DNA from: JAKFDI01 sp036676235
Lineage (GTDB): Bacteria; Pseudomonadota; Gammaproteobacteria; Burkholderiales; Burkholderiaceae_C
Reading direction: 5' to 3'
Assembly: GCA_036676235.1 (NCBI GenBank)
Contig: JAKFDI010000042.1
Span: forward strand, 37,771-101,770
Length of the DNA: 64,000 bases
Numbering within the stretch: the stretch's first letter is position 1; every line of letters begins with the position of its first letter. Below, one piece after another: positions 1-8,028 of the stretch. A program made the position numbers and the translations under genes. The notes under the pieces are model-generated. The model saw nothing but the letters and a program-made list of their open reading frames with translations, was not told the DNA's origin and ran no database searches.

Positions 1-2
1 AT

Positions 3-329
3 GCGGTGCTGCAGGAGTTCGCGCAGCGCCTGCGCGCGGCGGTGCGCGTGACCGACACCGTGGCGCGGCTGGCCGGCGACGAGTTCGTCATCATCGTCGA
101 GGGCCTGAACGCGCGCGAGGAAGCCAGCCTCGTGGCCGCGAAGATCGTGGCCGGCATGTCGGCGCCGATGGCGGTGGAGGGCGGCGATCTGCAGGTCACG
201 ACGAGCATCGGCGTGGCTGCCGTGGGGCCGGACATGCGCAGCGCCGACGAGCTGCTGGCGCAGGCGGATGCGGCGCTGTATGCGGCCAAGCGTGCCGGGC
301 GCAATACCTTCAGCGTGTCGGCCTATTGA
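3..329 (+). CDS. GGDEF domain protein, C-terminal fragment (5' end outside window)
   Basis: The reading frame is open at the left edge, so only the last ~108 residues are present. They cover the end of a diguanylate cyclase domain: the signature loop reads R-L-A-G-D-E-F (AGDEF instead of GGDEF) near residue 22 of the fragment, followed by the usual T-x-S-I-G-V-A strand and the A-D-x-A-L-Y-x-A-K-R-x-G-R-N helix that closes the fold. The family makes the second messenger c-di-GMP. AGDEF variants can be active, so loss of activity should not be assumed. No EAL domain follows; the protein ends 16 residues after the AAKRAGRN motif. N-terminal sensor domains cannot be seen. Confidence 0.85.
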   Translation, partial: AVLQEFAQRLRAAVRVTDTVARLAGDEFVIIVEGLNAREEASLVAAKIVAGMSAPMAVEGGDLQVTTSIGVAAVGPDMRSADELLAQADAALYAAKRAGRNTFSVSAY

Positions 330-349
330 GCGGCTGTGGCTCGCGTGGC

Positions 350-467
350 GAGACCCTCACCCCAGCCCTCTCCCGCGCGCGGGAGAGGGAGCAAGCCGGA
401 CAGCACGAGGGGTCCAGCCTGAATTTCCCCCTCGCCCCCGCAGGGGGAGAGGGCAGGGGCGAGGGGC
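350..467. repeat. REP-like palindromic repeat, two copies
   Basis: Two imperfect copies of the CCCTCACCCCAGCCCTCTCCC...GGGAGAGGG type palindrome lie at about 350-396 and 425-467. The same family recurs at about 2.7, 33.9-34.1, 42.9 and 57.2-57.4 kb. It lies between the GGDEF gene stop and the helicase gene. No gene is supported between 330 and 577. Confidence 0.8.
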
Positions 468-554
468 CGCGGATCGCACCGTTCATATCGATCAAGCAGG
501 CTGCATCACCCACTCGCCCGCTGCCTCCCACGCCGGTTCCTTGCCGCGAGAAGT

Positions 555-570
555 CTGTGCTTATATACAG
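555..570. promoter_or_regulatory. LexA (SOS) box candidate upstream of helicase
   Basis: The sequence CTGTGCTTATATACAG matches the proteobacterial LexA consensus CTG-N10-CAG, with the expected A/T-rich core that stands out in this GC-rich context. It ends 7 bases before the ATG of the UvrD-like helicase. Repressor binding here would block transcription or start-codon access. That a helicase gene is the neighbour fits SOS control, as for uvrD in E. coli. Confidence 0.65.
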
Positions 571-577
571 TCCCGCC

Positions 578-2656
578 ATGCCTGCAGTCGCCGTCGCGCC
601 CCTCGATCCCTTCATCACGCTCAACGAGGACCAGCGCGCGGCTGTCGATCACGGCGCCGGCGAAGGCGCCATCGGCGGCCCGCTGCTCGTGATCGCTGGC
701 GCCGGCTCGGGCAAGACGCTCACGCTGGCGTCCCGCGTGGCACGCCTCGTGCTCGGCGGCGCCGACCCGCAGCGCATGCTGCTGCTCACTTTTTCGCGCC
801 GCGCGGCGCAGGAGATGGCCCAGCGCGTCGGCCGCGTGCTGCACCAGGCGCTCGGTTATGGCGCCACGCAGCGCGCGCCGCAACTGCCGTGGGCGGGCAC
901 CTTCCACGGCATCGGCGCGCGGCTGCTGCGCGAGTACGCGCCGCGCATCGGCCTGGCCGAGAACTTCAGCATCCATGACCGCAGCGACTCCGAAGACCTG
1001 ATGGCGATGGTGCGCCAGTCGCTCGGTTTCGACCGCAGCAGAAACCGTTTCCCGCTCAAGGGCACGTGCCTGGGCATCTACTCGCGCGCGCTCAACAGCG
1101 CCGCGCCGCTGCACGAGGTGCTGCTGCAGCACTACCCGTGGTGCGGCCAATGGGAAGATGAACTCAAGCAGCTCTTTCGCGCCTACGTGGCCGAGAAGCA
1201 GAAGCAGCAGGTGCTCGACTACGACGACCTGCTGGTGTACTGGGCGCAGATGCTGGGCGATGCCGAACTGGCAGCGCACGTCGGCGCGCGCTTCGACCAT
1301 GTGCTGGTCGACGAATACCAGGACACCAACCGCCTGCAGGCGAGCATCCTGCTCGGCATGAAGCCCAATGGTGCGGGGCTCACGGTGGTGGGCGACGATG
1401 CGCAGGCCATCTATTCGTTTCGCGCGGCCGAGGTGCGCAACATCCTCGACTTCCCCACACGCTTCGAGCCGCCGGCGCGCATCGTCACGCTGGCGCGCAA
1501 CTACCGCTGCACGCAGCCCATCCTCGATGCCTCGAACGCGGTGATCGCGCTCGCGAGCGAACGTTTCTCGAAGACGCTGTGGACCGATCGCGCGGCGGCC
1601 GAGAAGCCCCGGCTCGTGGCCGTGGAAGACGAAGCCGCGCAGGCGCGCTGGGTGGCCGACGAGGTGCTGCGCCAGCGCGAAGAGGGGCTGGCGCTGAGAA
1701 GCCAGGCGGTGCTGTTTCGCACCTCGCACCACAGCGCGGCGCTGGAGCTGGAACTCACGCGCCGCAACATTCCGTTCGTGAAGTTCGGCGGGCTCAAGTT
1801 TCTCGAAGCGGCGCATGTGAAGGATGTGCTGGCCGCGCTGCGTTTTGCGCACAACCCGCGCAATCGCATGGCCGGTTTTCGCGTGACGCAACTGGTGCCC
1901 GGCGTCGGGCCGGCTTCGGCGCGCAAGCTGCTCGATGCGATGGAATCGGCTGCTGACCCGGTGGCGGTGCTGCGCGACTTCAAGCCGCCGCCGAACGCAC
2001 GCGAGCACTGGCCGGCTTTTGTCGTGCTGTTCAGCGCACTCGGCGCGAACGATGCGAAATGGCCGGCCGACATCGACCACGTGCTGCGTTGGCTGTCGCC
2101 GCTGCTGCCGCTGCGCTACGAAGACGCCGTGGTGCGTTCGGGCGACCTCGCGCAACTGGCGCAGATCGCCGGCGGCTATGCCTCGCGCGAACGCTTCCTC
2201 ACCGAACTCACGCTCGATCCGCCCGATGCCACGAGCGATGAATCCGGCCCGCCGCTGAAGGAGGAGGATTACCTGATCCTGTCGACCATCCATTCCGCCA
2301 AGGGGCAGGAATGGCGCAGCGTGTTCCTGCTCAATGCGGTGGACGGCTGCATGCCTTCCGACCTGGCCACGGGCAGCGCCATCGAGATCGAGGAAGAGCG
2401 TCGGCTGCTCTATGTCGCGATGACACGAGCGAAGCAGCACCTGCAGATCATGGTGCCGCAGCGCTTTTACGTGACGCAGCAGGGCGGCTTCGGCGACCGG
2501 CATCTGTACGGTCAGCGCACCCGATTCATTCCGCCGGAGGTGGCGGCGCTGTTCGAGGTGGTGGGGCCGGCGGCGGCGCCCGGCGCCGCGATGGCGAACG
2601 GTTTGCCGGCGGCGAGTGTTGATCTGCAGGCTGCCGTGCGCGCGCTGTGGGCTTAG
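578..2656 (+). CDS. UvrD/PcrA-like superfamily 1A ATP-dependent DNA helicase
   Basis: A 692-residue SF1A helicase that would unwind DNA 3'-5' using ATP in repair or replication restart. Visible motifs in order: Q-motif region L-N-E-D-Q-R (residues 15-20), Walker A A-G-A-G-S-G-K-T (40-47), Walker B/motif II V-D-E-Y-Q-D-T-N, motif III G-D-D-A-Q-A-I-Y-S-F-R, motif IV N-Y-R-C, and motif VI R-R-L-L-Y-V-A-M-T-R-A-K. The frame is open further upstream, but that part runs through a palindromic repeat. The ATG at 578 gives a normal N-terminus and lies directly after a LexA-like box. No nuclease domain is seen, so it is not RecB or AddA. Whether it is true UvrD or a paralogue cannot be decided. Confidence 0.9.
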   Translation: MPAVAVAPLDPFITLNEDQRAAVDHGAGEGAIGGPLLVIAGAGSGKTLTLASRVARLVLGGADPQRMLLLTFSRRAAQEMAQRVGRVLHQALGYGATQRAPQLPWAGTFHGIGARLLREYAPRIGLAENFSIHDRSDSEDLMAMVRQSLGFDRSRNRFPLKGTCLGIYSRALNSAAPLHEVLLQHYPWCGQWEDELKQLFRAYVAEKQKQQVLDYDDLLVYWAQMLGDAELAAHVGARFDHVLVDEYQDTNRLQASILLGMKPNGAGLTVVGDDAQAIYSFRAAEVRNILDFPTRFEPPARIVTLARNYRCTQPILDASNAVIALASERFSKTLWTDRAAAEKPRLVAVEDEAAQARWVADEVLRQREEGLALRSQAVLFRTSHHSAALELELTRRNIPFVKFGGLKFLEAAHVKDVLAALRFAHNPRNRMAGFRVTQLVPGVGPASARKLLDAMESAADPVAVLRDFKPPPNAREHWPAFVVLFSALGANDAKWPADIDHVLRWLSPLLPLRYEDAVVRSGDLAQLAQIAGGYASRERFLTELTLDPPDATSDESGPPLKEEDYLILSTIHSAKGQEWRSVFLLNAVDGCMPSDLATGSAIEIEEERRLLYVAMTRAKQHLQIMVPQRFYVTQQGGFGDRHLYGQRTRFIPPEVAALFEVVGPAAAPGAAMANGLPAASVDLQAAVRALWA

Positions 2657-2697
2657 GGCGAATGTGCGCGACGTTGAACGGTGGGCTCGTCGCAAGC

Positions 2698-2812
2698 ACC
2701 CCCTCACCCCAGCCCTCTCCCCCTTTGGTGGAGAGGGAGCAACGCCTCTCACCCGCCGACGCGGGCGAATTACTCCCTCTCCCGCTGGGCGGGAGAGGGT
2801 TGGGGTGAGGGC
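2698..2812. repeat. REP-like palindromic repeat, two opposed copies
   Basis: A CCCTCACCCC...GGAGAGGGAG unit at about 2700-2741 is followed by a second unit at about 2774-2811 ending in GGGTTGGGGTGAGGG. The second copy lies inside the 3' end of the MFS gene on the minus strand and contributes its last codons. The pair also separates the convergent helicase and transporter genes and could fold as a transcription end signal for both. Confidence 0.8.
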
Positions 2813-4242
2813 TCTCGGCCAAGAAGCTCGGCCCCGAGCGGCGGCGCGATGTCCTCCAGCGACCGCCGCTCCGCATTCACCCCCCAGCGCAAGGCGATCA
2901 ATCCGGCGGCGATCACCAGCACCGCACCGATCGCATAACCCACGGCCACCGCACCGCGGCTGCCGGTCTCGATCAATGCACCGAAGAGCGCCGGCGCGAT
3001 GAACCCGCCCGCCCCGGTGCCCACCGCATAGAAGATCGAGATCGCCAGCGCCCGCATCTCCAGCGGAAACACCTCGCTCACGGTCAGATAGGCCGAACTC
3101 GCCGCCGCCGAGGCGAGAAAGAACACCGCCGACCAGCACAGCGCCTGGCTGCGCGCATCGAGCCAGCCCTGCATGAACGCATAGCCCGTGATCGCGAGAC
3201 CCACGCCTGACAGCGTGTAGGTGGCGCCGATCATCACGCGCCGCCCGATGCGGTCGAACAGCGGGCCGAGCAGCAGCGGCCCCAGCACGTTGCCGAGCGC
3301 GAACGGAAAGATGTACAGCGCCACCTTGGCATCGGCCACGCCATGAAAGCGCGTGAGCACCAGCGCATAGGTGAAGAAGATGGCGTTGTAGAAGAAGGCC
3401 TGCGACAGCATCAGCGCCAGCGCCACGGCGCTGCGCTGGCGGTAGCGCCGCAGCAGCACGTGCACCACCTCGCGCAGCGACGGTGCGGCGCGCGCCTGCA
3501 GCGCGAGCGTCGGGCCGGCGGCGGGAAGCGTGCCGTGCTGCGCGCGCACCGAGGCTTCGATGTCCTCGATGATCTTGCGTGCTTCGTCGACCCGCCCGCG
3601 TGAGAGCAGCCAGCGCGGGCTCTCCGGCACATGCCGGCGCACCAGCAGCATCGCGACCGCCAGCACCGCGCCCATCAGGAAGCCGATGCGCCAGCCGATT
3701 ACCGGGCCGATCACCCGCGGGTCGAGCAGCACCAGGCTCATGCCCGCGCCCAGCGCCGCGCCGACCCAGAAGCTGCCGTTGATCGCGAGGTTGACGCGCC
3801 CGCGCACGCGCGCCGGGATCAGCTCGTCGATGGCCGAATTGATGGCCGCGTATTCGCCGCCGATGCCAAGGCCCGTGAGAAATCGGCACAGCGCGAAGGT
3901 CGTGAAATCGAAGGAGAAACCGGTGGCAAGCGTCGCCGTCATGTAGACCGCGAGCGTGATGAGAAAGAGCCGCTTGCGCCCGAGGTGGTCCGCCATGCGC
4001 CCGAAGACGAGGGCGCCGATCACCGCGCCGGCCACGTACAGCGAGCCCGTCCAGCCGATCTGCGTGGCGGTGAGCGCCAGCGTGTCGTCGCGCTCCAGCA
4101 CGGCGCCGATGGAGCCGACCAGCGTGACTTCCAGCCCATCGAGGATCCAGGCGACGCCGAGCGCCATGACCACCCGCCAGTGCCAGCGGGACCACGGCAG
4201 CCGGTCGAGGCGGTTGTGAATGTCGCTGTGGATGACCGTCAT
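2770..4242 (-). CDS. MFS transporter, sugar/aromatic-acid porter type
   Basis: A 490-residue inner-membrane permease of the major facilitator superfamily with 12 predicted hydrophobic segments. Family marks: D-G-L-E-V-T in TM1, the loop 2-3 signature G-R-M-A-D-H-L-G-R-K-R, R-F-L-T-G-L-G-I-G-G-E-Y in TM4, and P-E-S-P-R-W-L after TM6. The last is characteristic of the sugar-porter and aromatic acid:H+ symporter groups. The ATG at 4242 is chosen because the preceding in-frame residues are arginine-rich and unlike the family. The last ~15 residues (R-E-P-S-P-Q-P-S-P-A-Q-R-E-R-E) are translated from a dispersed palindromic repeat, so the native C-terminus was probably replaced. The substrate is unknown. 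Confidence 0.85.
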   Translation of the reverse strand: MTVIHSDIHNRLDRLPWSRWHWRVVMALGVAWILDGLEVTLVGSIGAVLERDDTLALTATQIGWTGSLYVAGAVIGALVFGRMADHLGRKRLFLITLAVYMTATLATGFSFDFTTFALCRFLTGLGIGGEYAAINSAIDELIPARVRGRVNLAINGSFWVGAALGAGMSLVLLDPRVIGPVIGWRIGFLMGAVLAVAMLLVRRHVPESPRWLLSRGRVDEARKIIEDIEASVRAQHGTLPAAGPTLALQARAAPSLREVVHVLLRRYRQRSAVALALMLSQAFFYNAIFFTYALVLTRFHGVADAKVALYIFPFALGNVLGPLLLGPLFDRIGRRVMIGATYTLSGVGLAITGYAFMQGWLDARSQALCWSAVFFLASAAASSAYLTVSEVFPLEMRALAISIFYAVGTGAGGFIAPALFGALIETGSRGAVAVGYAIGAVLVIAAGLIALRWGVNAERRSLEDIAPPLGAELLGREPSPQPSPAQRERE

Positions 4243-4290
4243 GCGCGGCAAGTGTGCCGCACGCGCCTCTCGGGCCGCACGCCGCCATGA

Positions 4291-4339
4291 AAAGGCGCGT
4301 TCGGCACGCGCCAAAAAGAAAGCGCGCCGGTGGCGCGCT
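4291..4339 (-). terminator. Two tandem rho-independent terminators
   Basis: Reading the minus strand after the stop at 4361, a hairpin AGCGCGCC-ACC-GGCGCGCT (4321-4339) is followed by TTCTTTTT. A second hairpin GGCGCGT-GCCGA-ACGCGCC (4294-4312) is then followed by TTTT. They would end the 84-residue gene's transcript before the transporter promoter. Confidence 0.75.
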
Positions 4340-4360
4340 GTCGGAGAAAGGGGCTGCGCG

Positions 4361-4615
4361 TCAGCAGGCGAGGCAGGGCGCGCGCGTGCGGATGAGCTGG
4401 CGTGCGCGGTTCACGGCGTAGGCCAGCGCTTCATCGGCCGAGGCCCAGCGGTGGCCGCCGGCGATGCGCTCGTCGCGAAACGCCTCGCGCGGCGTGCGGT
4501 CCGCGCCGTGCAGCCGGTTCACCACCACGGCGGCCATGAAGCCGTCGCCGGCAGGCGCTTCGAGCGCGCCGGCGTAGATGCGGTAGTCGCCTTCGTTGTG
4601 TTCGTCGAAGTACAT
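4361..4615 (-). CDS. Small conserved-type hypothetical protein (84 aa)
   Basis: An 84-residue soluble protein starting at the ATG at 4615, preceded by a Shine-Dalgarno-like GGGAG six bases upstream on the minus strand. It begins M-Y-F-D-E-H and ends C-L-A-C. The middle contains G-G-H-R-W-A-S-A-D-E-A-L-A-Y-A, a helix-rich pattern. No signal peptide or membrane segment is visible. I do not recognise the family. Its own terminators lie just downstream. Support comes from the ribosome site, the terminators and coding-like composition; a longer reading frame through the same region is a high-GC artefact. Confidence 0.6.
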   Translation of the reverse strand: MYFDEHNEGDYRIYAGALEAPAGDGFMAAVVVNRLHGADRTPREAFRDERIAGGHRWASADEALAYAVNRARQLIRTRAPCLAC

Positions 4616-4792
4616 GTGGGTCTCCCGAAACGACAGAGGCGCGAATGCTGCCGCTGCGCCATCCGGCGTGAAATCCCGCCGGAGGTGGCCCCCTTTCGGG
4701 GGTGGCAGATCGGGCAGAACGTGATGCCGCCCACGCACGCACCGCTGCGACAGAATCGCGCCGATGCACCTGCCGCCGCACCCTTTCGATTG

Positions 4793-5899
4793 ATGACGCA
4801 CGACCGCATCGGCCTGCGTGCCCTCAACCGCGCCACCTTGCAGCGGCAGATGCTGCTGGCGCGCTCCACGCGCACGCCGGCGCAGGCGATCGAGCGGCTC
4901 GTCGGCCTGCAGGCGCAGGCGCCGAACCCGCCGTATGTCGGGCTGTGGAGCCGGCTCGATAACTTCCGCATCGAGCAGCTCAGCGCGCTCATGCGCCAGC
5001 GCCGCATCGTCCGCGTGGCGCTGATGCGCTCGACGCTGCACCTCGTCACCGCGCGCGACTGCCTCGCCCTGCGCCCGCTGCTGCAGCCGATGCTGTGGCG
5101 CAGCGTGAACGGCGCCTACCGGCGGGCGATCGAGGGGCTGGATGCGGCGGCGCTGGTGGCGGCCGGGCGCGCGCTGCTGGCCGAGCAGCCGCACGACAAC
5201 GCCGAACTCGGCCGTGCGCTCGCCGCACGCTGGCCGGGCCGCGACGGCGCGGCGCTCGCGGGCGCCCTGCGCAATCTCGCGCCGCTGGTGCATCTGCCGC
5301 CGGCCGGCACCTGGAACTCGCACGCGAGCGCGAAGCTGGCGCCGGCCGATGTCTGGCTGGGTGCGCCGCCGGCCGGACCGCTCACGCAGGACGAACTGCT
5401 TCTGCGCTACCTCGGCGCCTTCGGCCCCGCCACGCTCGCCGATGCCGCCGCGTGGTCGGGCCTCGGTGGCTGGAAGGCGGTGGCCGAGCGACTGCGCCGG
5501 AAGCTTCGGGTGTTCGTCGGCGACGAGGGGCAGGAGCTGTTCGACCTGCCGCGTGCGCCGCGCCCGCATCCCGACACGCCGGCGCCGCCGCGCCTCGTGG
5601 CGGAATGGGACAACCTGCTGCTCTCGCACGCCGAGCGCAGCCGCGTGCTGAGCGAAGCGCACCGGCCGCGGGTGTTCACGGTCAACGGCATCGTGCGCGG
5701 CACGGCGCTGGTCGACGGCTTCGTGGCCGGCACCTGGAAGATCCACCGCCGGCCGGGGCATGCGACCCTGGCGGTCGAGCGTTTCAGCCGCTGGTCGGCC
5801 GCCGAGCGGCAGGGCATCGAGGCCGAAGGGCTGAACCTGCTCGCCTTCGCCGCGCCCGGCGATGCCGCGGACGTTCGCATTGCCGAGGCCGCGGCGTAG
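4793..5899 (+). CDS. Winged-helix DNA-binding protein, AlkZ/YcaQ-like DNA glycosylase family
   Basis: A 368-residue protein of the HTH_42 (winged-helix DNA-binding) family, which includes AlkZ and YcaQ, glycosylases that remove bulky alkylated bases and unhook crosslinks. The N-terminus L-N-R-A-T-L-x-R-Q-M-L-L and the following L-V-G-L-Q-A-Q-A-P are typical. Q40-A41-Q42 corresponds to the Q-hydrophobic-Q catalytic motif of AlkZ rather than the QxD of YcaQ. The C-terminal half carries V-A-E-W-D-N-L-L-L-S-H and R-P-R-V-F-T-V-N-G-I-V-R, also family-typical. The ATG at 4793 is chosen because homology begins there. AlkZ-type genes often protect producers of DNA-damaging natural products, but no such biosynthetic genes are next to it here. 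Activity is inferred. Confidence 0.8.
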   Translation: MTHDRIGLRALNRATLQRQMLLARSTRTPAQAIERLVGLQAQAPNPPYVGLWSRLDNFRIEQLSALMRQRRIVRVALMRSTLHLVTARDCLALRPLLQPMLWRSVNGAYRRAIEGLDAAALVAAGRALLAEQPHDNAELGRALAARWPGRDGAALAGALRNLAPLVHLPPAGTWNSHASAKLAPADVWLGAPPAGPLTQDELLLRYLGAFGPATLADAAAWSGLGGWKAVAERLRRKLRVFVGDEGQELFDLPRAPRPHPDTPAPPRLVAEWDNLLLSHAERSRVLSEAHRPRVFTVNGIVRGTALVDGFVAGTWKIHRRPGHATLAVERFSRWSAAERQGIEAEGLNLLAFAAPGDAADVRIAEAAA

Positions 5900-5945
5900 G
5901 CCCGTCCCGACCCACCCCGACCCCATCGAAAGGAGGAGGACGCCC

Positions 5946-6455
5946 ATGGACATCCGACCCGCCACCACCGACGACATGCCGGCACTCGCCGACATCTATA
6001 ACGACGCCGTGCGCCACACCACCGCCATCTGGAACGATGTCGAGGTGGATGCCGACAACCGCCGGCAGTGGCTGGCGCTGCGCAATTCCGCCGGTTATCC
6101 GGTGCTGGTGGCCGCCGAAGGGCTGCGCGGCGTGCTCGGCTATGCCTCCTTCGGCGACTTCCGCGCCTTCGACGGCTACCGCCACACCGTCGAGCACTCG
6201 ATCTACGTTCGCACCGATGCCCGCCGCGCCGGCGTGGCTGCGCAGCTGATGGCCGAACTGATCGCGCAGGCCCGTGCGCGCCGCAAGCACGCGATGGTGG
6301 GCGCCATCGAATCGGAGAACGCCGCCTCCATCGCGCTGCATCGCCGGCTCGGCTTCGAGGAGGTGGGGCGAATGAAGCAGGTCGGCACCAAGTTCGGCCG
6401 CTGGCTCGACCTCACCTGGATGCAGCTGCTGCTCGACGACACACCGCCGCGCTGA
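5946..6455 (+). CDS. GNAT family N-acetyltransferase, phosphinothricin acetyltransferase-like
   Basis: A 169-residue GNAT enzyme that would move an acetyl group from acetyl-CoA to a small amine. It starts I-R-P-A-T-T-D-D-M-P-A-L-A-D-I-Y-N, and has the PAT-type strand V-E-H-S-I-Y-V-R-T-D-A-R-R-A-G-V (acetyl-CoA loop) and A-S-I-A-L-H-R-R-L-G-F near the end. The start at 5946 is supported by a very strong ribosome site, AAAGGAGGAGG, 5 bases upstream. Homologues act on phosphinothricin, methionine sulfoximine or related compounds; the real substrate here is not known. It lies 46 bases after the AlkZ-like gene, so the two may be co-transcribed. Confidence 0.85.
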   Translation: MDIRPATTDDMPALADIYNDAVRHTTAIWNDVEVDADNRRQWLALRNSAGYPVLVAAEGLRGVLGYASFGDFRAFDGYRHTVEHSIYVRTDARRAGVAAQLMAELIAQARARRKHAMVGAIESENAASIALHRRLGFEEVGRMKQVGTKFGRWLDLTWMQLLLDDTPPR

Positions 6456-6508
6456 GAGGCTTGCCAGTAGTTCATCGCGCTGCGCAGCTCCGCGACGCAT
6501 GAACAGGG

Positions 6509-6590
6509 ATCAAGCGAACGCCGCGGATCCGGCTTTGCCGGTCCGCTGGTGTTGCCCCTTGAGGGGCGCGCGAAGCGCGTAGGGGTGGTC
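6509..6590 (-). repeat. Stop-abutting hairpin repeat, copy A
   Basis: An ~82-base element with two hairpins (CCGGC-TTT-GCCGG and GCCCCTTGAGGGGC) followed by CGCGAAGCGCGTAGGGGTGGTC. Near-identical copies are at 39.8, 46.3 and 49.6 kb and a partial one at 40.4 kb. In the transcribed (minus) orientation it begins 3 bases after the stop codon of the DUF748 gene. Confidence 0.85.
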
Positions 6591-6593
6591 TCT

Positions 6594-7661
6594 TCACCGG
6601 CCCAGAAGACCGCCCAGCATGTTGCCGATGCCCTGGACCACGCCGCCCACGCTCACGCCCAGACGCTCGGCGAGGCCCGCGGCGGTGCGCAGCGCGAGCG
6701 CTTCGTTGAGCGAGAACTTCGGGTCGTCGAGCCGGCCGTCGAGCGTGAACTTCAGCTCGATGCGCCCGTCACGGCTCATCGCGGCAATCACCGCCTGCCG
6801 CGGCACGCCGGCGAAGGTGCCGAGCAGCCCGCCGCTGTGGCCGAGTTCGAGGCTCGTGAGCGTGACGGTACCCGGCGCATGCAGCCGGTTCTTCGCCACC
6901 GTGGCGTCCAGGCGCAGGTCAAGCGTGCCGCGGCGCACGCCGCCTTCGTTCACGCGCAGCAGGTAGGGCTGCAGCGCGATCAGGTCGACGCCCGCCAGCC
7001 GCGCCTTCAGCGCCGCGTCGCGCGTGGCCGGCGTCACATGCCCGGTGAGCTTGACCGTGCCGTCGCGCTGCGGACCGCCCAGCCGACCCGCGAGATCGAT
7101 CTCGATCGGCTGGTCGAGCGCCGGCAGCACGAGCGGGCCGACCTCTGCATCCAGCGCCTGCAGGCGCAGCCGATGCGCCGGGCGGCGCACGCTGGCGTCG
7201 AAGAAGTCGACCGCCGCGCCATGCAGCCGCACCTGGCCGATGCGCACGGCCGGCGCCGGCTCGGCCGGTCCCGCCGCCGTTGAACGGTCCAGCAGCGACG
7301 GCAGCACCCGCAGCCGGCCGTCGCGCGTGCGCAGCAGCGAGACGTAGCCGCCCTCGATCTCGATGCTGCGCACCCGCCATGTGTCGCCGAAGAGACTGGT
7401 CGCCTCGGGGACCACGCGCACGCGGGAGGCGCGCAGTTCATCGGCGGCAGGCCAGGCGCCGCCTTCGCCGCGGATGCGCAGACCCGTGATCTCGACGCCC
7501 GACCAGCCGAGCGAGATGGCCTCTACGCTCGCGCGCGGGCCGAGCGCCTGCTCGATGCCGGCGTGAAGGCGCCGCAGGGCGAACTGGAACGTCAATACCG
7601 CCGCGATGAGCAGCAGCGCAGCAAGCGCGGCGGCCAGCGCCGCCCGAGACCGGATCTTCAT
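6594..7661 (-). CDS. DUF748/AsmA-like envelope protein
   Basis: A 355-residue protein with one N-terminal membrane segment (about residues 8-26, rich in Ala/Leu) followed by a periplasmic region. The pattern of short beta strands such as V-E-I-T-G-L-R-I-R-G, V-R-S-I-E-I-E-G-G and G-T-L-D-L-R-L-D-A-T is typical of DUF748/AsmA-type proteins, which belong to the bridge-like lipid-transfer and outer-membrane biogenesis group. It lacks the full length of classic AsmA (about 600 residues). The C-terminus is rich in glycine. The gene stands alone, with a repeat element directly after its stop. Function beyond envelope maintenance is not inferable. Confidence 0.65.
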   Translation of the reverse strand: MKIRSRAALAAALAALLLIAAVLTFQFALRRLHAGIEQALGPRASVEAISLGWSGVEITGLRIRGEGGAWPAADELRASRVRVVPEATSLFGDTWRVRSIEIEGGYVSLLRTRDGRLRVLPSLLDRSTAAGPAEPAPAVRIGQVRLHGAAVDFFDASVRRPAHRLRLQALDAEVGPLVLPALDQPIEIDLAGRLGGPQRDGTVKLTGHVTPATRDAALKARLAGVDLIALQPYLLRVNEGGVRRGTLDLRLDATVAKNRLHAPGTVTLTSLELGHSGGLLGTFAGVPRQAVIAAMSRDGRIELKFTLDGRLDDPKFSLNEALALRTAAGLAERLGVSVGGVVQGIGNMLGGLLGR

Positions 7662-7707
7662 GCCCGCGCATTCTGCGGCGCCGCGTGCGCGGCGCGCGGG
7701 TTGCGGG

Positions 7708-8028
7708 CTACTCGTTCAGCTGGCCGGGGCCGGTTGAATCGAAGAAGTCACGCCGATCGATGGCATCGGCCACGGCGTTGGTGACGGCGGCCGCCACGCT
7801 CTCGCCGGTGAAGGGCTCCGAGCCGGACAGGTCGGCCACCGTCGCGCCGTTGAAGGTGACGGTCGCGAGCCAGTCGATGTTCGCGCCGTCGGGGGCGTAG
7901 ACCGCGCGGTAGTGGAAGTACACGCCGGTGTAGGCATGGCGATGGCCGGCCACGATGGTGCCTTGCCGGATCTGGGCAGGGTGTTGGGGCGCGGGCTTCA
8001 CGGGGGCGATCTCGATCGGTGTGTTCAC
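7708..8028 (-). CDS. Hypothetical protein (106 aa)
   Basis: A predicted 106-residue protein starting from a GTG at 8028 (M-N-T-P-I-E-I-A-P); an in-frame start further upstream would add 55 low-complexity residues that look non-coding. The body contains G-H-R-H-A-Y-T-G-V-Y-F-H-Y-R-A-V and D-W-L-A-T-V-T-F-N-G-A, suggesting a small beta-rich soluble domain. No signal peptide and no known motif are visible. It lies 46 bases upstream of the DUF748 gene on the same strand, so the two may be co-transcribed. I do not recognise the family. Confidence 0.5.
   Translation of the reverse strand: MNTPIEIAPVKPAPQHPAQIRQGTIVAGHRHAYTGVYFHYRAVYAPDGANIDWLATVTFNGATVADLSGSEPFTGESVAAAVTNAVADAIDRRDFFDSTGPGQLNE

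Noticed and set aside
506..4288. 1260-residue open frame on the minus strand
   Set aside because: Antisense to the helicase and out of frame in the MFS gene; Arg/Ala-rich composition without domains. A high-GC shadow.
4361..5995. 544-residue minus-strand frame as one protein
   Set aside because: Most of it is antisense to the AlkZ-like gene; only the last 84 codons with their own ribosome site are supported.
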